Shown: positions 1 through 10,600 of the stretch, in pieces
How positions within the stretch are numbered: position 1 is the first letter of the stretch
Layout of the letters: each line of letters begins with the position of its first letter
The notes under the pieces: model-generated
Told to the model about the DNA's origin: nothing
Seen by the model: the letters and a program-made list of their open reading frames with translations, nothing else
The model's database searches: none
Position numbers and translations under genes: made by a program
From: Chytridium lagenaria
Taxonomy: Eukaryota > Chytridiomycota > Chytridiomycetes > Chytridiales > Chytridiaceae
Reading direction: 5' to 3'
Assembly: GCA_025449115.1 (NCBI GenBank)
Contig: JAHLKC010000022.1
Span: 1-64,000 of the forward strand
DNA length: 64,000 nt

Positions 1-159
1 ATAGGTTTACCTTTGTGTTGTCTTTCCTCTTTACTTGTTCGTTTTGTTTCAGTATTTAAAGACTCGTGTTTTGAGTTGAAATAAATTAAGAACGTTGTTC
101 GAGTAAAAGTGCGTTTAACTTTGTTTTAATTGAGCCCCGTGAACAACAAGTATTCAACA
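1..159 (+). repeat. 5' LTR of copia A, 3' part only
   Basis: Matches the last 159 bp of the LTR at 4600-5103 with one difference. It ends in AACA directly before the primer-binding site. The rest of this LTR lies outside the window. Confidence 0.95.
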
Positions 160-160
160 G

Positions 161-172
161 TGGTAGCACTTC
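161..172 (+). other. Primer-binding site of copia A
   Basis: TGGTAGCACTTC begins two bases after the LTR. Its first seven bases match the complement of the 3' end of fungal initiator tRNA-Met (TGGTAGC, then normally GCC), the usual primer for copia elements. The same TGGTAGCACTTC is present in inverted copia B at 5934-5945. That is a shared, slightly divergent primer site. Confidence 0.75.
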
Positions 173-181
173 TCTGACGAC

Positions 182-960
182 ATGGGAAAGAAAGACGACT
201 CAGATGACGAGCGCAGCAAGCCAGTCAAGTTCGACGGGCAAGACTTTCACATCTGGAAACGTCGGATGACCACTTACCTCAAAGACAAGGGTCTTTGGGC
301 GATCACTGAGATAGGATTTACGCCGTACGTTAACGAGAACGCTCCAACCAAAGAAGAGAAGGATCTGCGGATCAAGGAGCAGTCGGCTAACGATCGTGCT
401 AAGAACCGGATAGAGTCTCGAGTGACTGATTCGGTCTTACACTTGATTGGCGAGGACTTCACGGCCAAGGAAGCGTGGGAGTGCCTCGTGTCATCATTTG
501 AGCGTAAATCCCAACCCAACCGCAACGCTCTCACACGCAAGCTCACGCGTCTCAGAATGAAGGAGGACGCGTCTTTACGCGTATTCGTTGCAGAACTTTC
601 GACAATGGTCAACCAACTCAAGGCAGCCGGCGAGGCTGTCTCCAACGAGCAACACATTGCTCACCTGCTCACCAAACTCCCGGAAGCTTACGACGTCGCA
701 GTTGCCAACATTGAAACGGACGACAAAGCGGTAAGGACTACAACCTGGTCGTTGCCAGGCTTCTCGACTGTGAAGAGAAGATCAAGGACCGCGTGGAGGC
801 ATCGGAGGGAAGCGGAGGCCTTCTTCACGAAAGAGCGCGTAAGGGGAAGAAACCAGCAGGAAGGACGCGTCGAAAGGTGGAGATAAAAGGTCAGTACTTG
901 TTTTAAGTGCAAGAAGATAGGACACTATGCGAACAAGTGTCGCTCTGGGAAGAAGAAGGA
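182..960 (+). pseudogene. Gag of copia A, frame broken
   Basis: Gag packages element RNA into virus-like particles in the cytoplasm. An ORF from 182 to 886 opens with acidic residues and the copia gag signature (FDG...FHIWK...M, then a lysine-rich helical region ending LTKLPEAYDV). The frame then breaks near 725-735: codons continuing the family sequence (DYNLVVARLLDCEEKIKDRV) sit in another frame. A CCHC zinc knuckle (CFKCKKIGHYANKC) is readable at about 899-940 in a third frame. At least two indels therefore separate the capsid and nucleocapsid parts. ATG 182 lies 10 bases after the primer-binding site and is the natural start. Confidence 0.85.
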
Positions 961-1084
961 CTCGGGGGAGTCAAGTGATGATACCTCAGAGAACGAGAGA
1001 GATGGTGGTGGTAGGAACCTCATCGTGGGAAGTGGTGGAAGAAGCGCGCCTCGGACAAGAAGAAGTCTGCAAACACGGCGCGTG

Positions 1085-4000
1085 CAAGTCCAATTGCCTT
1101 TATGGCTATTGTGCGTCAGGTTGACGCGGAGGCTGGGGAAGCCTTGTCGGTTAGCTGGAGAAGCGGGATAACCGATGGATTCTGGACTCTGGAGCCACTC
1201 CACCATATGACTTCTCGAAGGAAGGATTGCGGGGTTACCGCGCCGCGAGCAGCCGCGTAAAAACTGCAGAGCACGGCGAAGGAATACGCGTGGAGGAGTA
1301 GGAGATTTAACCCTCAGCATCAAGGTCGGGAAGGCCACGCAAACGATCACGCTCAAGAACGTACTCTATGTGCCGGAGCTCACGCGTAATCTCATCTCTC
1401 TGGGTGCAGCAGCGTCGCGTGGCGTTGTTTTGGAGTCATCCAGCGGCAAGTATCGCCTCAGACACGTCGGATCGAACGACGTGACGGCAGAGTTCAAGGT
1501 TGAGGACAACCTATTTTATCTGGTGCAGCCAGACACCGCAGCAAACACCACGATGGGTGTGAAAAGCCAGTCGCTCAACAGCGCGCAGATTTGGCATCGA
1601 CGGATGGGTCACATCTCGATGAAGGCAGTGAAGAAGCTTGAAAAATCGGCAACGGGTGTACGTATCACGTTGTATAACGACGACGACGACGTGCTGTGCA
1701 AGGGATGCATTGAGGGGAAGCTTACGCGCTCCTCTCACCCGGAGAGAGTTGAGAAGGACTACAAAGTCTTGGAACGCGTTCACGTGGATTTGGCGGGACC
1801 CATGAAGCGGAAGAGCTTGGGAGGGTCGCGTTACTTCATGGTGGTTGTGGACGCGTCAACAGGTTACTGCAACACGTACATGCTCAAGGAAAAGAAGCAA
1901 GCGGTTCAGTACATCAAGCAGTACAAGAGAGAGGCCGAGGCACTCACAGGTCGACGGATTGACGCGTTGAGATACTCGGAAAGGAACCCTGAGGAGATGG
2001 AACGACTTCGAGAAAAGCCGCATCTCCTGGAGATTGTTGCAGATAACGGGGGGAATTTAAGAACAAGCAGCTGGAGGCATGGTGCCTGGAGGAAGGCATC
2101 AAGCTCACGTTCACCATGCCCTACACGCCTCAGCAAAACGGTGTTGCGGAAAGAATGAATCGGTCGCTCATTGAGAAGGCAAAGTGCATGCTTAGCGACG
2201 CGAGTCTTGACGACAAATTCTGGGGAGAGGCGTTACGTGTGCCACGTACTTGTACAATCGATCTCCTCGTAAGGATGGGATTTCACCTCTGGAAGGCTTC
2301 ACGGGAAGGAAGCCTAACCTGAAACGCGTTCGAATCTTCGGTTGCGCATGTTACGCGCACGTCCCAAAGGAACGACGGAAGAAGATGGAGAAGAACGCGC
2401 GCAAATGCATTTTCTTGGGATATGAGGCAATGGGATATCGCCTTTATGACCCAGTCACGAAGAAAGTAGTGCGCAGCAAGACTGTTGTGTTTGACGAGTT
2501 GAACACTGGAGTGTGGGAAGGACACGACGCAGACGTGTCCACCTGGAAGGTACACAGGAAGCTGCTGGACAAGGTGGGAAGCGATTCAGGGAGTTGGGGG
2601 AGCGATGAAGACTCCGAGGATTCCGAAGATGAGTCATTGAGCTCTGAGGATGATGGAGATAACGCGTCAAGGTCAGTGAAGACAGCGAAGCGTTGGAGGA
2701 TGATGTCGAGGATGCTCAGGAAGAGAACGACGCGTCAGAAGAGTTCGAAGACGCGCCAACCTCGCCAAGAAGAACTCCTCAACGCGCTACACGCAGCGTT
2801 TCACGTCTCCCGGTACCAGCAACACCACCAGCAGAGGAAGGCACTCGTCGTTATTCCCTAGAGAGAGGAGGCCAGCAAACGCAGAATGGTTTAAGGCTCA
2901 AGTGCCAGGAAATCGCGCTCCTGCTCCACGTAAGCCTGCAGCACACACTGTTACCGTGATGAGTGACGAGGACGTGACAGATCCAGCAACCGTTGAGGAC
3001 GCGTTGGGACGCGTTGATTCAGAAGAATGGATGAAGGCTCTTCAGGAGGAGTACCAGTCGTTGCTGGAGCATCAGACGTGGCGTCTGGTGCCTCGACCAA
3101 AGGCAAGCACATCATCAAGAGTGGATGGGTGCTCCGTTACAAGCGAAAGGAAAACGGCTCCGTGAAAGAAGAAAAGCTCGATTCGTTGCGAAGGGATATT
3201 CGCAGAAAGAAGGCGTGACTACTTGGAGACTTACGCGCCAGTGATGAAAGGGGCGACCTTTCGGACAGCACTCGCGGTGGCAGCTCACGAGGGGATGGTG
3301 TTACGCCAATACGACGTCAAGACGGCGTTTCTCAACGGCAATCTCAAGGAGGAGATATACATCGAGCAACCAGAAGGTTTTGTGATTGTTGGGAAGGAAG
3401 ACTGGGTTTGTCTTCTCTTGAAGACCTTGTACGGTTTGAAGCAATCACCTCTTGGATGGAACGAGGTGTTGGATGAGTTTCTCATCTCGATAGGCTTCAC
3501 ACGTTCGCTCTCGGATCCCTGTCTTTACTACCGACGCAACGGCGAGAGGTTATCATTACTGGTTGTCTATGTTGACGACCTAGTGCACGCGTGTCCTGAT
3601 CAGGAAGAGGCAGACGCGTTTCAAGACGATCTCAAGCGTCGGTTTACGGTCACAAGCCAGGGGGAGCCAAGATACGCGGTCGGAACCCAAGTTCGCTACA
3701 ATCAACATGAGCGGCATGTGCGTATCAAGCAAGAGGCCTACATCATCTCAATGATGAAGAAGCTACGGGTGCCTGAAGGACATCTCAAGAAGCTTCCGCT
3801 AAGGCCAGGAACGCGTCTCAGACGCGTTGAAGACAACGAGACTCCATTGGAAGAAGTGGAGGGACTAGCCTATCGAACAGTGGTCGGTTCATTGATGTAC
3901 GCGATGGTTAATTCGCGTCCCGATGTGGCATTTGCAGTTGGAATGCTGGCGCGCTACCAGGCGCGTCCTGGACACGAGCACTGGGAGTGTGCTCGTGATT

Positions 4001-4575
4001 TAGTCGGGTATTTACAGTTGACGCGTAGCTTGGGTATAAGCTATTCGCGTCAAGGGAACAAGTTGAAGCTTGAAGGATTCAGCGACGCGGATCTTGGGAA
4101 CGATCCGGACGAGAAGAAGTCAATCAGTGGATTCGTCATCATGCTGAATGGAGGAGCTGTGATGTGGGGTGCGCGTAAACAAGCGTCAGTAGCTGTTTCC
4201 AGCGCAGAGGCCGAGTATGTCGCGTTGAGTGAGGCATCGTCGGAGCTCATCTGGTTGAAGCAGCTCCTGGAGGAGATAGGATACTCCTTTGACGATCCAC
4301 CAACGCTTTGGTGTGATAACACGGCAGCAGAGGCCATTGCAAAGAACCCCATCATCAGCTCGAGGACGCGACACGTGGATCTTCGGTTCCACGCGGTTAG
4401 AGATCGCGTTGCCAAGCGTTTGCTTCAGGTGGAGCACATTGGAACCAAGGAACAGCCTGCAGACATGCTCACGAAGGGGCTGGCGCGTAGAGACCTGGAG
4501 AGGTGTCGTGAACGCGTGGGGATGGTAGTCGTTGATGATGATGCTTCAGAGATGGGGGAGCCAGAGAAGTCGTGA
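1085..4575 (+). pseudogene. Pol of copia A: protease, integrase, RT and RNase H, frame broken
   Basis: The aspartic protease motif WILDSGAT is at about 1170-1193. Integrase follows, in frame from about 1370: an HHCC zinc site (WHRRMGH...CKGC), first catalytic Asp in HVDLAGPM, second Asp in IVADNGG, and the Glu block YTPQQNGVAERMNRS at about 2116 in a shifted frame. The C-terminal GYEAMGYRLYDP block is at about 2420-2450. Reverse transcriptase begins near 2990 and is intact from 3223: the polymerase motif YVDD is at about 3569-3580. The RNase H block runs to 4575 (FSDADLGNDPDEKKS..., VSSAEAEYVALSEA, and a TRHVDLRFH...DMLTKGL tail). At least four frame changes lie before 3223. The ORF from there to the stop is 450 codons and unbroken. 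Confidence 0.92.
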
Positions 4576-4586
4576 GTAAAGTTCAC

Positions 4587-4599
4587 GAAAGGGGGAGAA
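4587..4599 (+). other. Polypurine tract of copia A
   Basis: GAAAGGGGGAGAA directly precedes the 3' LTR at 4600. This is the expected plus-strand primer for LTR element reverse transcription. Confidence 0.8.
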
Positions 4600-5103
4600 T
4601 GTTGGGTTTCGCTCACTTGACTCACGAGGACGCGTCAGGATCACTCGCACCATTAGTCCGCGGCGTCGGGCGCAACACTAGAGTGCTCTGGAATTTACGC
4701 GTCGTTAGAGTTGAGCGCGAACGCGCCCACTGGACTTCTCATTTACATTCTGGACTCGTTCTGAATTTCTCACTTTGATTTACCTTCCTTGATTGGTTTA
4801 TTTTCTTTATGCCATTTAATTATAATCTACCTGTTTGTGATTGGATATTCCCTTCTAACCTTTATTCCCTTTGTTCCCGTCAAGGCTCTCTGATTTGTTT
4901 ATCTTTGTAGTGGAGAGTTTAACGCGTGAGTGTACACGTCTCCGATAGGTTTACCTTTGTGTTGTCTTTCCTCTTTACTTGTTCGTTTTGTTTCAGTATT
5001 TAAAGACTCGTGTTTTGAGTTGAAATAAATTAAGAACGTTGTTCGAGTAAAAGTGCGTTTATCTTTGTTTTAATTGAGCCCCGTGAACAACAAGTATTCA
5101 ACA
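4600..5103 (+). repeat. 3' LTR of copia A
   Basis: 504 bp, TG...CA ends. Its first 85 or so bases are closely similar to the start of the LTR of inverted element B (6423 downward), while the rest differs. It contains three ACGCGT hexamers (about 4629, 4697 and 4921) and an AT-rich stretch near 4795-4835. The flank after it begins AAACA. Confidence 0.93.
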
Positions 5104-5798
5104 AAACATTCGCGGTCTTCACCTCCGCGTTGCCGTTGCTGATTGTTATGTCTCCCTGCAGCATACGCTTGAGCACCTTCACTGTCCTCTGTTTCCTTCT
5201 TTCTTTCTTTAATTTTCGTTTCATGATCTAACAGTTTTCCCACCACATTGGCATAATGGGTCTCTGCTTTGGCGTCGTTCTCGAGGAGATTTACGATAAT
5301 ATCATACGCTTCTGGTAGGGTGGTCAGAAGGATAGAGATGGGCTGCGGGGTTCCAGTGTCCTCCCCCGCAGCCTTTAGTTGCTGGATTGTTAACGAGATC
5401 TCTGCAATGTAAGTCTTCAAGTCGTCCTCTTCTTTCATCTTCAAGTTGGTGAGCTTTCTTCTAATCGCGTTTCTGTTTGTCTGAGCCTTTCTCTCATAGG
5501 TCTCAACAGTTTTATCCCAAGTTGCTTTCGCCGTTATTTCATCCTGGATTAACGGTAAAATGATATCATGCACTCTTGATTCAATTCTCGCTTTTGCTTT
5601 CATATCCAGGTCTTCCTCTTCTAACCTAGTTTTCTTCTCGGCGTTTGTAGGCGTGTCAACGACTGCCTAGGGCGTCCAGCCCTTATCGACAATCTTCCAA
5701 AGGCCCTTGCCTTTGAGGTACCCGACCATGCGGTACTTCCAGATGTGGAACTGTGTGCCATCGAACATCACAGGTTTGTCGTCCTTTTCTTTCGTCAT
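5104..5798 (-). pseudogene. Gag of inverted copia B, disrupted by copia A
   Basis: Reading the minus strand from ATG 5798, the protein shows the same gag signature as element A (KPVMFDGTQFHIWKYRM, then a KARIESR...KLTNLKMKEEDDLKTYIAE region and LTTLPEAYDIIVNLLE). A TAG stop sits in frame at about 5670. The frame ends abruptly at 5104 in the first Cys of the zinc knuckle (RECF), exactly where the LTR of copia A begins. The downstream part of B is not in the window; it would lie left of coordinate 1. It is a paralogue of A's gag at moderate identity, hence an older, related family. Confidence 0.9.
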
Positions 5799-5947
5799 CT
5801 TCTCGTGTTGACTGGTTCCTTTCTTTGGTGACTTGGGACTGATTCTTTCTTTCTTGCGATACTCACACTCTTCTCTACTGTTCTCTACTCCTTAGTCCTC
5901 AAATGGATCAATCACTCCTTCTTCCAACCAGATGAAGTGCTACCACT

Positions 5948-6423
5948 TGTAGGGGTTTACGGGGCTCTTTGTAATTATAGTAATAAACTTAATAAACTAA
6001 TAAATGTATAATGAACTGGTGAACGAGGTCTCCAAAGGTGACGACTAACTAATACTGATGACAACTAACTTATTATTAGTATAGGTTAAAACAATACAAA
6101 AATGATATGTGGGTGGCACTCCTAGCTTTAAGGTCTTCTGACCGTGCATCCCTCATTGTCCCAAAACTAAACATAATAAATAAACTACGGGCGGGGTTTA
6201 AAACATATCAAACTGACAACTTTTAACTTAAGGAATGAAGGCAAGAATTTAGATGGGGGCAACAATAGACTTAGACAAATTTAAATGTGGGTGAGTAAAC
6301 AAACTAGAAAGATGAAACCCAACAGTGAATTCTAGAGCACTCTAGTGCTGCGCCCAGCGCCGCGGACTGATGGTCCAAGTGATCCTGACGCGTCCTTGTG
6401 AGTCAAGTGAGCGAAACCCAACA
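5948..6423 (-). repeat. 5' LTR of inverted copia B
   Basis: On the minus strand this begins TGTTGGGTTTCGCTCACTTG at 6423 and ends TACA near 5948. The primer-binding site TGGTAGCACT follows at 5936-5945 and gag begins at 5798. Length is about 476 bp, close to the 504 bp of LTR A, and the first 85 bp are shared with it. The middle and end are unrelated, suggesting a chimeric LTR pair or conservation of the U3 end. Confidence 0.85.
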
Positions 6424-6454
6424 ACCCTCTCACAATGTTTGTTTACAGCAAGAA

Positions 6455-7262
6455 AGAAAACCTACTTTATCTAAATCGGATAAAGATTCAATGCGCTGCA
6501 ACAGTAGAGGCTGCAAAAGCAGTGACTCCGCATAAGTGGCATCTAAGAATGAGTCATCTTGGAAAACAATGATCATTTTTGAAAAACTGAAGAGATAAGA
6601 GCGAATGATCCTCTCGAAAATCACGTTGATACTGTTAGACCCATGAAGAACGCGCCTAACAGAGGAGCGCAATATTTTCTCACAATAGTGGATAGCAACC
6701 AACTATGTCACCACTTATCTCTCCAAGAGAACGTCCAAGCTTGGTTAGGGGACGTTTAAAGAAATCATTGCAGATAACGGTGGAGACTTTGAAACAAAGA
6801 GCTGAAGGACTGGTGTGTGAAACATAGACTTTGAGTCACCTTCAACATACCTTTTACTCCAAAGTAAAACAGAATTGCAGAGAGAATGAATAGAAACCTG
6901 AATGAATGTTCAAAGAGCTACACACACACATAAACGGCACATATACGCGCCACCTCCTTCAATAAAAACCCTATAAAGTGGGAAAAAGAATATATAAAAA
7001 ACCCAGAGGGAAAAGAAGGGAGGATTCAATATGACGTGTAAATATATGCGTCGAAGTGGGAAATAATGGAACTCAACGGACTTAGGCAAAATGTCCTTAT
7101 GAGCTATAGGCCATGTGAATAATGTAATTCTTTACATTTGGGTGCGTTGCCTTAGTTTTGATCACAAAGGAGACTTAAACGCTCGTTGTTTTGTGCTTGT
7201 GCGATATGAGCCATTGGAATATTGCCTGTGGGATTTGAGAGAAAGTTGTGAGATTATAAGAT
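6455..7262 (+). pseudogene. Degenerate copia integrase remnant C
   Basis: Short collinear pieces of copia integrase remain on the plus strand despite stops and shifts: HKWHLRMSHLG (His of the zinc site), RPMKNAPNRGAQYFLTIVDS, EIIADNGGDFE (catalytic Asp), NRIAERMNRNLNE (catalytic Glu) and, near 7205, GYEPLEYCLWDLRES-like residues. It is an old copy, much more diverged than element A. The LTR of inverted element B abuts it at 6423, so B probably inserted in or next to it. Confidence 0.8.
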
Positions 7263-7529
7263 AACCTCACCAAGAGGAATGAACGCGTCGCTTATATAGA
7301 CGTCGTGCCTTTATCCTTATTTCCTTGTTCCCGTTCCATTCTTTTCCTCTCGGGGTTTTTCATAGTTTTTCCCCATAGATACCAGAGAGGTTTTTATAGA
7401 AGGAAGGGCGGTCGACGTGGTGTGCCAACTTATGCCATGCTACCACGTTGGTTGAGATGCCTGTTGTTGTTATTTGATTCCCTTTTTATGTATTGTTTTA
7501 TTATTTGTAGAAATTTGAATAGATTTATG
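7263..7529. other. No gene seen
   Basis: AT-rich filler between the integrase remnant and repeat R1. An 80-codon ORF here has no recognisable content and low-complexity composition. I see no promoter or RNA gene. Confidence 0.5.
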
Positions 7530-8538
7530 TTCACCCCACAGACCTAGAAGGCCCTCCTGCTTCAGGCCAGCCTCTGGCTGAGCTTTCACCAACCCCTTTT
7601 ATTATCTATAGTTTATTGAATGTTGCCAGCGGGTGCTCAGGTGATGGCGTCGCCGGGAGAGACCGCAACCCAGACCAAGATGAACTTCTAAGAAGGTATG
7701 AGCAGTAGAAATACGCCTTATTTGCATGATTCCTTCAAGGGTCTGGTCGGAGAACCACGCCTGTTGCTATATTGTTGACGACATATGCCATCCCGATATT
7801 TGGAGTGGGAGTAGCGGCACGTAAGAAGCCCGTGGATGGATGAGACAATAGAAACAACATGTTAAAACGGTTATAAGGAGCAGTAACGGAGACCTGACAC
7901 ATTCCTTGGAGCGGGATGGAATCCCTTCTCGTAAAACCCTTTCCCCTTGTCACTTTCGACCTAGTTATGAGGCATTTCCCTTCATTTTCCCCCTTCTACT
8001 AACCATCAGAACGGAACACAAACCACAGTTGAGTCTAAGAAGGCCTGAGCCCTGGATAGACGCCTCTGTGGCATGATTCCTTCGAAGGTTTGGGTAGTAT
8101 AACCACCTCTGTTCTTTTCTCGATTGCGATGACTGGCTATCTAGTTGCTTGTGAGTGGGAGTGCGGCATGAGCAGGGCCTTAGGTAGAAGAGATCAGATG
8201 AGAACATGTATAAACGGCTTATTGCGGCGATTACGAGGCCTTGTACACTACTAGGAGCGGGATGGACTCCCTCCTTGATGACCCTTCCACTCTGGCGCGT
8301 TGGATCTCCGCCTGAGTACCTTTTTCCTTCCTTTTCCTTCCTTTCTTTCATTTTGATTAGTTTTAGAGCAGAACCACAGCAACTTAAATCCCCGCTGTCA
8401 CTAAAGGCAGAATAGGGCTTGACTCTTGATCTAGGAGTACCTCCTAGACTCTAGTCTCGTCACCTATTATGTGGTTCTCTACCTCTGTATGCCGGGGCTT
8501 AGCAGAGGGGGCCATAGAGAGAACTTCACAATATGCCT
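7530..8538 (+). repeat. Dispersed repeat R1, copy 1, with two internal tandem units
   Basis: A non-coding repeat also seen at 24,280-25,925. Two diverged units of about 270-300 bp stand in tandem (about 7687-7950 and 8035-8310). Each runs from TCTAAGAAGG... through ATGATTCCTTC, a GAGTGGGAGT block and AAACGG to GGAGCGGGATGGA. Upstream is a block beginning GACCTAGAAGG and containing CAGGCCAGCCT. The 3' end is sharply defined: GTGGTTCTCTACCTCTGTAT...GAGAACTTCACA at about 8471-8533, also found at 22,558-22,620. After it, unrelated copia sequence starts. It could be a solo LTR or a SINE-like element; no coding capacity is visible. Confidence 0.65.
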
Positions 8539-9612
8539 TACAGCTTACTTGAAGGAAATTGGTTTCCTTCCAAGTTGCGCTGACCCTTGCCTCTTCATTC
8601 TGGACACACCTGGTGTTCTCATCGCCACATATGTCGACAACCTTTTCTTTTTTGGAACGGACAAAGTCGTTAAGGCGGCATTGGACTACTTACAAGCCCG
8701 CTTCGAGGTCAAGGTGATTGGATCTGCCAGCTTTGGTCTAGGTGTTGAATTCACCAAGGTGCCAGAAGGACTTCTGCTACACCAGCATAAGTACGTCAAC
8801 GAACTTAAACGATGTTTCTTCTCAGACACACACCTTACCCCCGAGTCCACTCCCATGAACCCCACAACCAAGATCTTCCGCAAGAAACAGAGCGAAGAAG
8901 CCTCCACCGGTCCATATGCTCAAGTTGTGGGTGCGTTGATGTACTTAGCAACCCAAACTTGACCCGACATAAGCTACTCCGTCTCCGTTGTGGCAAGACA
9001 CATGGGAAACCCTTCCCAAACACACTGGAAAACGGTTGAACGCATCTTCCATTACATCTGGAGCACTCGTGACTTAGGCATCCTTTATACAAATTAAGGA
9101 CACAATGCCATCGTCGGTTTCTGTGATGCATCATTTCAATCCGATCCAGACGACAGCAAGTCTCAAGTTGGGTACGCGTTCTTCTTTAGAGGAAACCTGG
9201 TTTCATGGCGAAGTTGGAAGTTAGGAACCATCTCTCTCTCAACCGCAGAAGCAGAATATCAAACCGTTTCTGAAAGTGCACGAGAGATTGTTTGGATCCT
9301 CAAGCTTCTTGAAGAACTTGGCGTCACGCTAAATACTGTTAACCTTTACAACGACAACAAATCAGCCATTCACCTCACGTACAATCCTGAACATCACAAG
9401 AAAACCAAGCATATTTGACGTTCCGTACACTATATACGCAAAATAGTTGAACAGAACTTCTTTCAAGTAAAGGCCGTCGGCACCACTAACAACATCGCTG
9501 ACATTTTCACCAAAGCACTCGCTCCCACCATTTTTCTCAAACATAGAGAATTCCTCGGTATGCGTCAACTTGCATCTTTGCAAGCTACCGAGCTTCCAAA
9601 CCTGGGGGGAAG
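8539..9612 (+). pseudogene. Copia D, RT C-terminus and RNase H, 5' truncated
   Basis: An intact-looking stretch (8539-8961) encodes the end of a copia reverse transcriptase: YLKEIGFLPSCADPCLF, then ATYVDNLFFFG, where the catalytic YVDD has become YVDN, and VVGALMYLATQT. It then meets a TGA. RNase H continues in the same frame with further stops: VGFCDASFQSDPDDSKSQVG, LSTAEAEYQTVSESAREIVW, and a tail HHKKTKHI followed by a stop, then ADIFTKAL. The 5' end is cut at repeat R1. YVDN and the internal stops show the copy is dead. Its LTR follows directly. Confidence 0.88.
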
Positions 9613-10009
9613 TGTTGGAAAACAGTGAGGTTCCGTTGCCGCCTTCAAAGGCCGACGGACTCCTGGGATACCAACCTTGGAGACAAAACAAATAAAGAAT
9701 CAAGTTACACAAGTATACAGGTTTATTGGGTTATAAACTGGTTACACTCATTGATTTGACTTTGACCTTTCAACTCACCAAAGTGGGTTAAGCTTCCCTT
9801 GAAGCAGCCCGCAGCAACTCTTAAGGGAACAGCGCTCGCATATAAAGGAGCACTCACCTCCTTTCCCTCACACTACCTTTTTGCACTTGCAAGCGCTTTC
9901 CCTCTAGTTGACACACTCCAACTTTTCACTCAACTTATATAATAAACCACTCTTTATTACACTTTTGGTGCAAACAAACTTCCTTTCGTGTTTTCCACAC
10001 AAAGTAACA
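9613..10009 (+). repeat. 3' LTR of copia D
   Basis: Begins TGTTGG at 9613 after a GGGGGGAAG purine tract and probably ends in GTAACA at 10,009 (an alternative end is TTCCACA at about 9998). It contains a TATA-like ATATAAAGGAGC at about 9840. No second copy of this LTR is in the window, so its exact end is uncertain. Confidence 0.7.
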
Positions 10010-10600
10010 TACTCCTACCTCAAACTAGATGGTAAGAGGCGCAGGGAAACCCTAACCCTTTATCATAAATCAATATGTTAGAGGGTTAAAATCCTAATAT
10101 TTCAACCAATAAGGCTGATACAAAAAATCCATATCACAGAAAGATGGGAATTAGCCTCATTTAGGCTCATGCAAAAGGCTGGGATGCTAGCTCAAAGGAA
10201 AAATTAAAAGGCTAAGGGAAACCCCCTCTGAGCTTAGGGTGGAAAGCAATATGAGCTAACCAAAATCTTATTTTTTATCAACAAATAAAGCTTATACCCA
10301 AAATCCCTTTGACTTAAAGGTTGGTTAGAATTACAAGAACACTCAAACTGCACAGTAAGGGGTGCAGGAAAACCCCACTAAGTTTTTGTTTAATTTTTGG
10401 GTAAATGGTTAAACTCTATATTATACAAATAAACTTTACAAGAAAATATGCACTTTTATTTCCCAAACCATACAACATATAATTCACTCATTTCCCCCCT
10501 TGGCTTTACCCTGCTTTCTGTCAACCTTCTACCTGTCACAGCCTTAGCCTCCTTCTTCTCCCTTTTTCTCTTATGGCGACCCATAATCTTCTCCAACTCT
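10010..10600. other. No gene seen
   Basis: AT-rich sequence. It contains an ATGAGCTAACCAAAA word at about 10,251 that recurs in the 186-bp tandem repeat at 13.9-14.5 kb and, inverted, near 13,458. The rest may be the 3' flank of the JmjC gene on the minus strand. Confidence 0.5.

Larger units (their letters stand above)
1..5103 (+). mobile_element. Ty1/copia LTR retrotransposon A (5' LTR cut by window edge)
   Basis: A nearly complete copia-type element. The 3' LTR (4600-5103) starts TGTTGG and ends AACA. The last 159 bp of the same LTR open the window. The two copies differ at one position (A at 118 against T in the 3' copy), so insertion was recent. Between them lie a primer-binding site, gag, protease, integrase, reverse transcriptase and RNase H in the copia order (integrase before RT) and a polypurine tract. 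The coding region needs several single-base frame changes, so it is either freshly inactivated or carries assembly indels. The right flank is the zinc-knuckle codons of an inverted gag gene, so this copy landed inside another copia element. The hexamer ACGCGT is strikingly common in it. Confidence 0.95.

Noticed and set aside
161..172. tRNA gene at the LTR edge
   Set aside because: Only the short complement of a tRNA 3' end is present, as expected for a primer-binding site.
274..912. Minus-strand ORFs over copia gag
   Set aside because: Shadows of the gag frame; no motif of their own.
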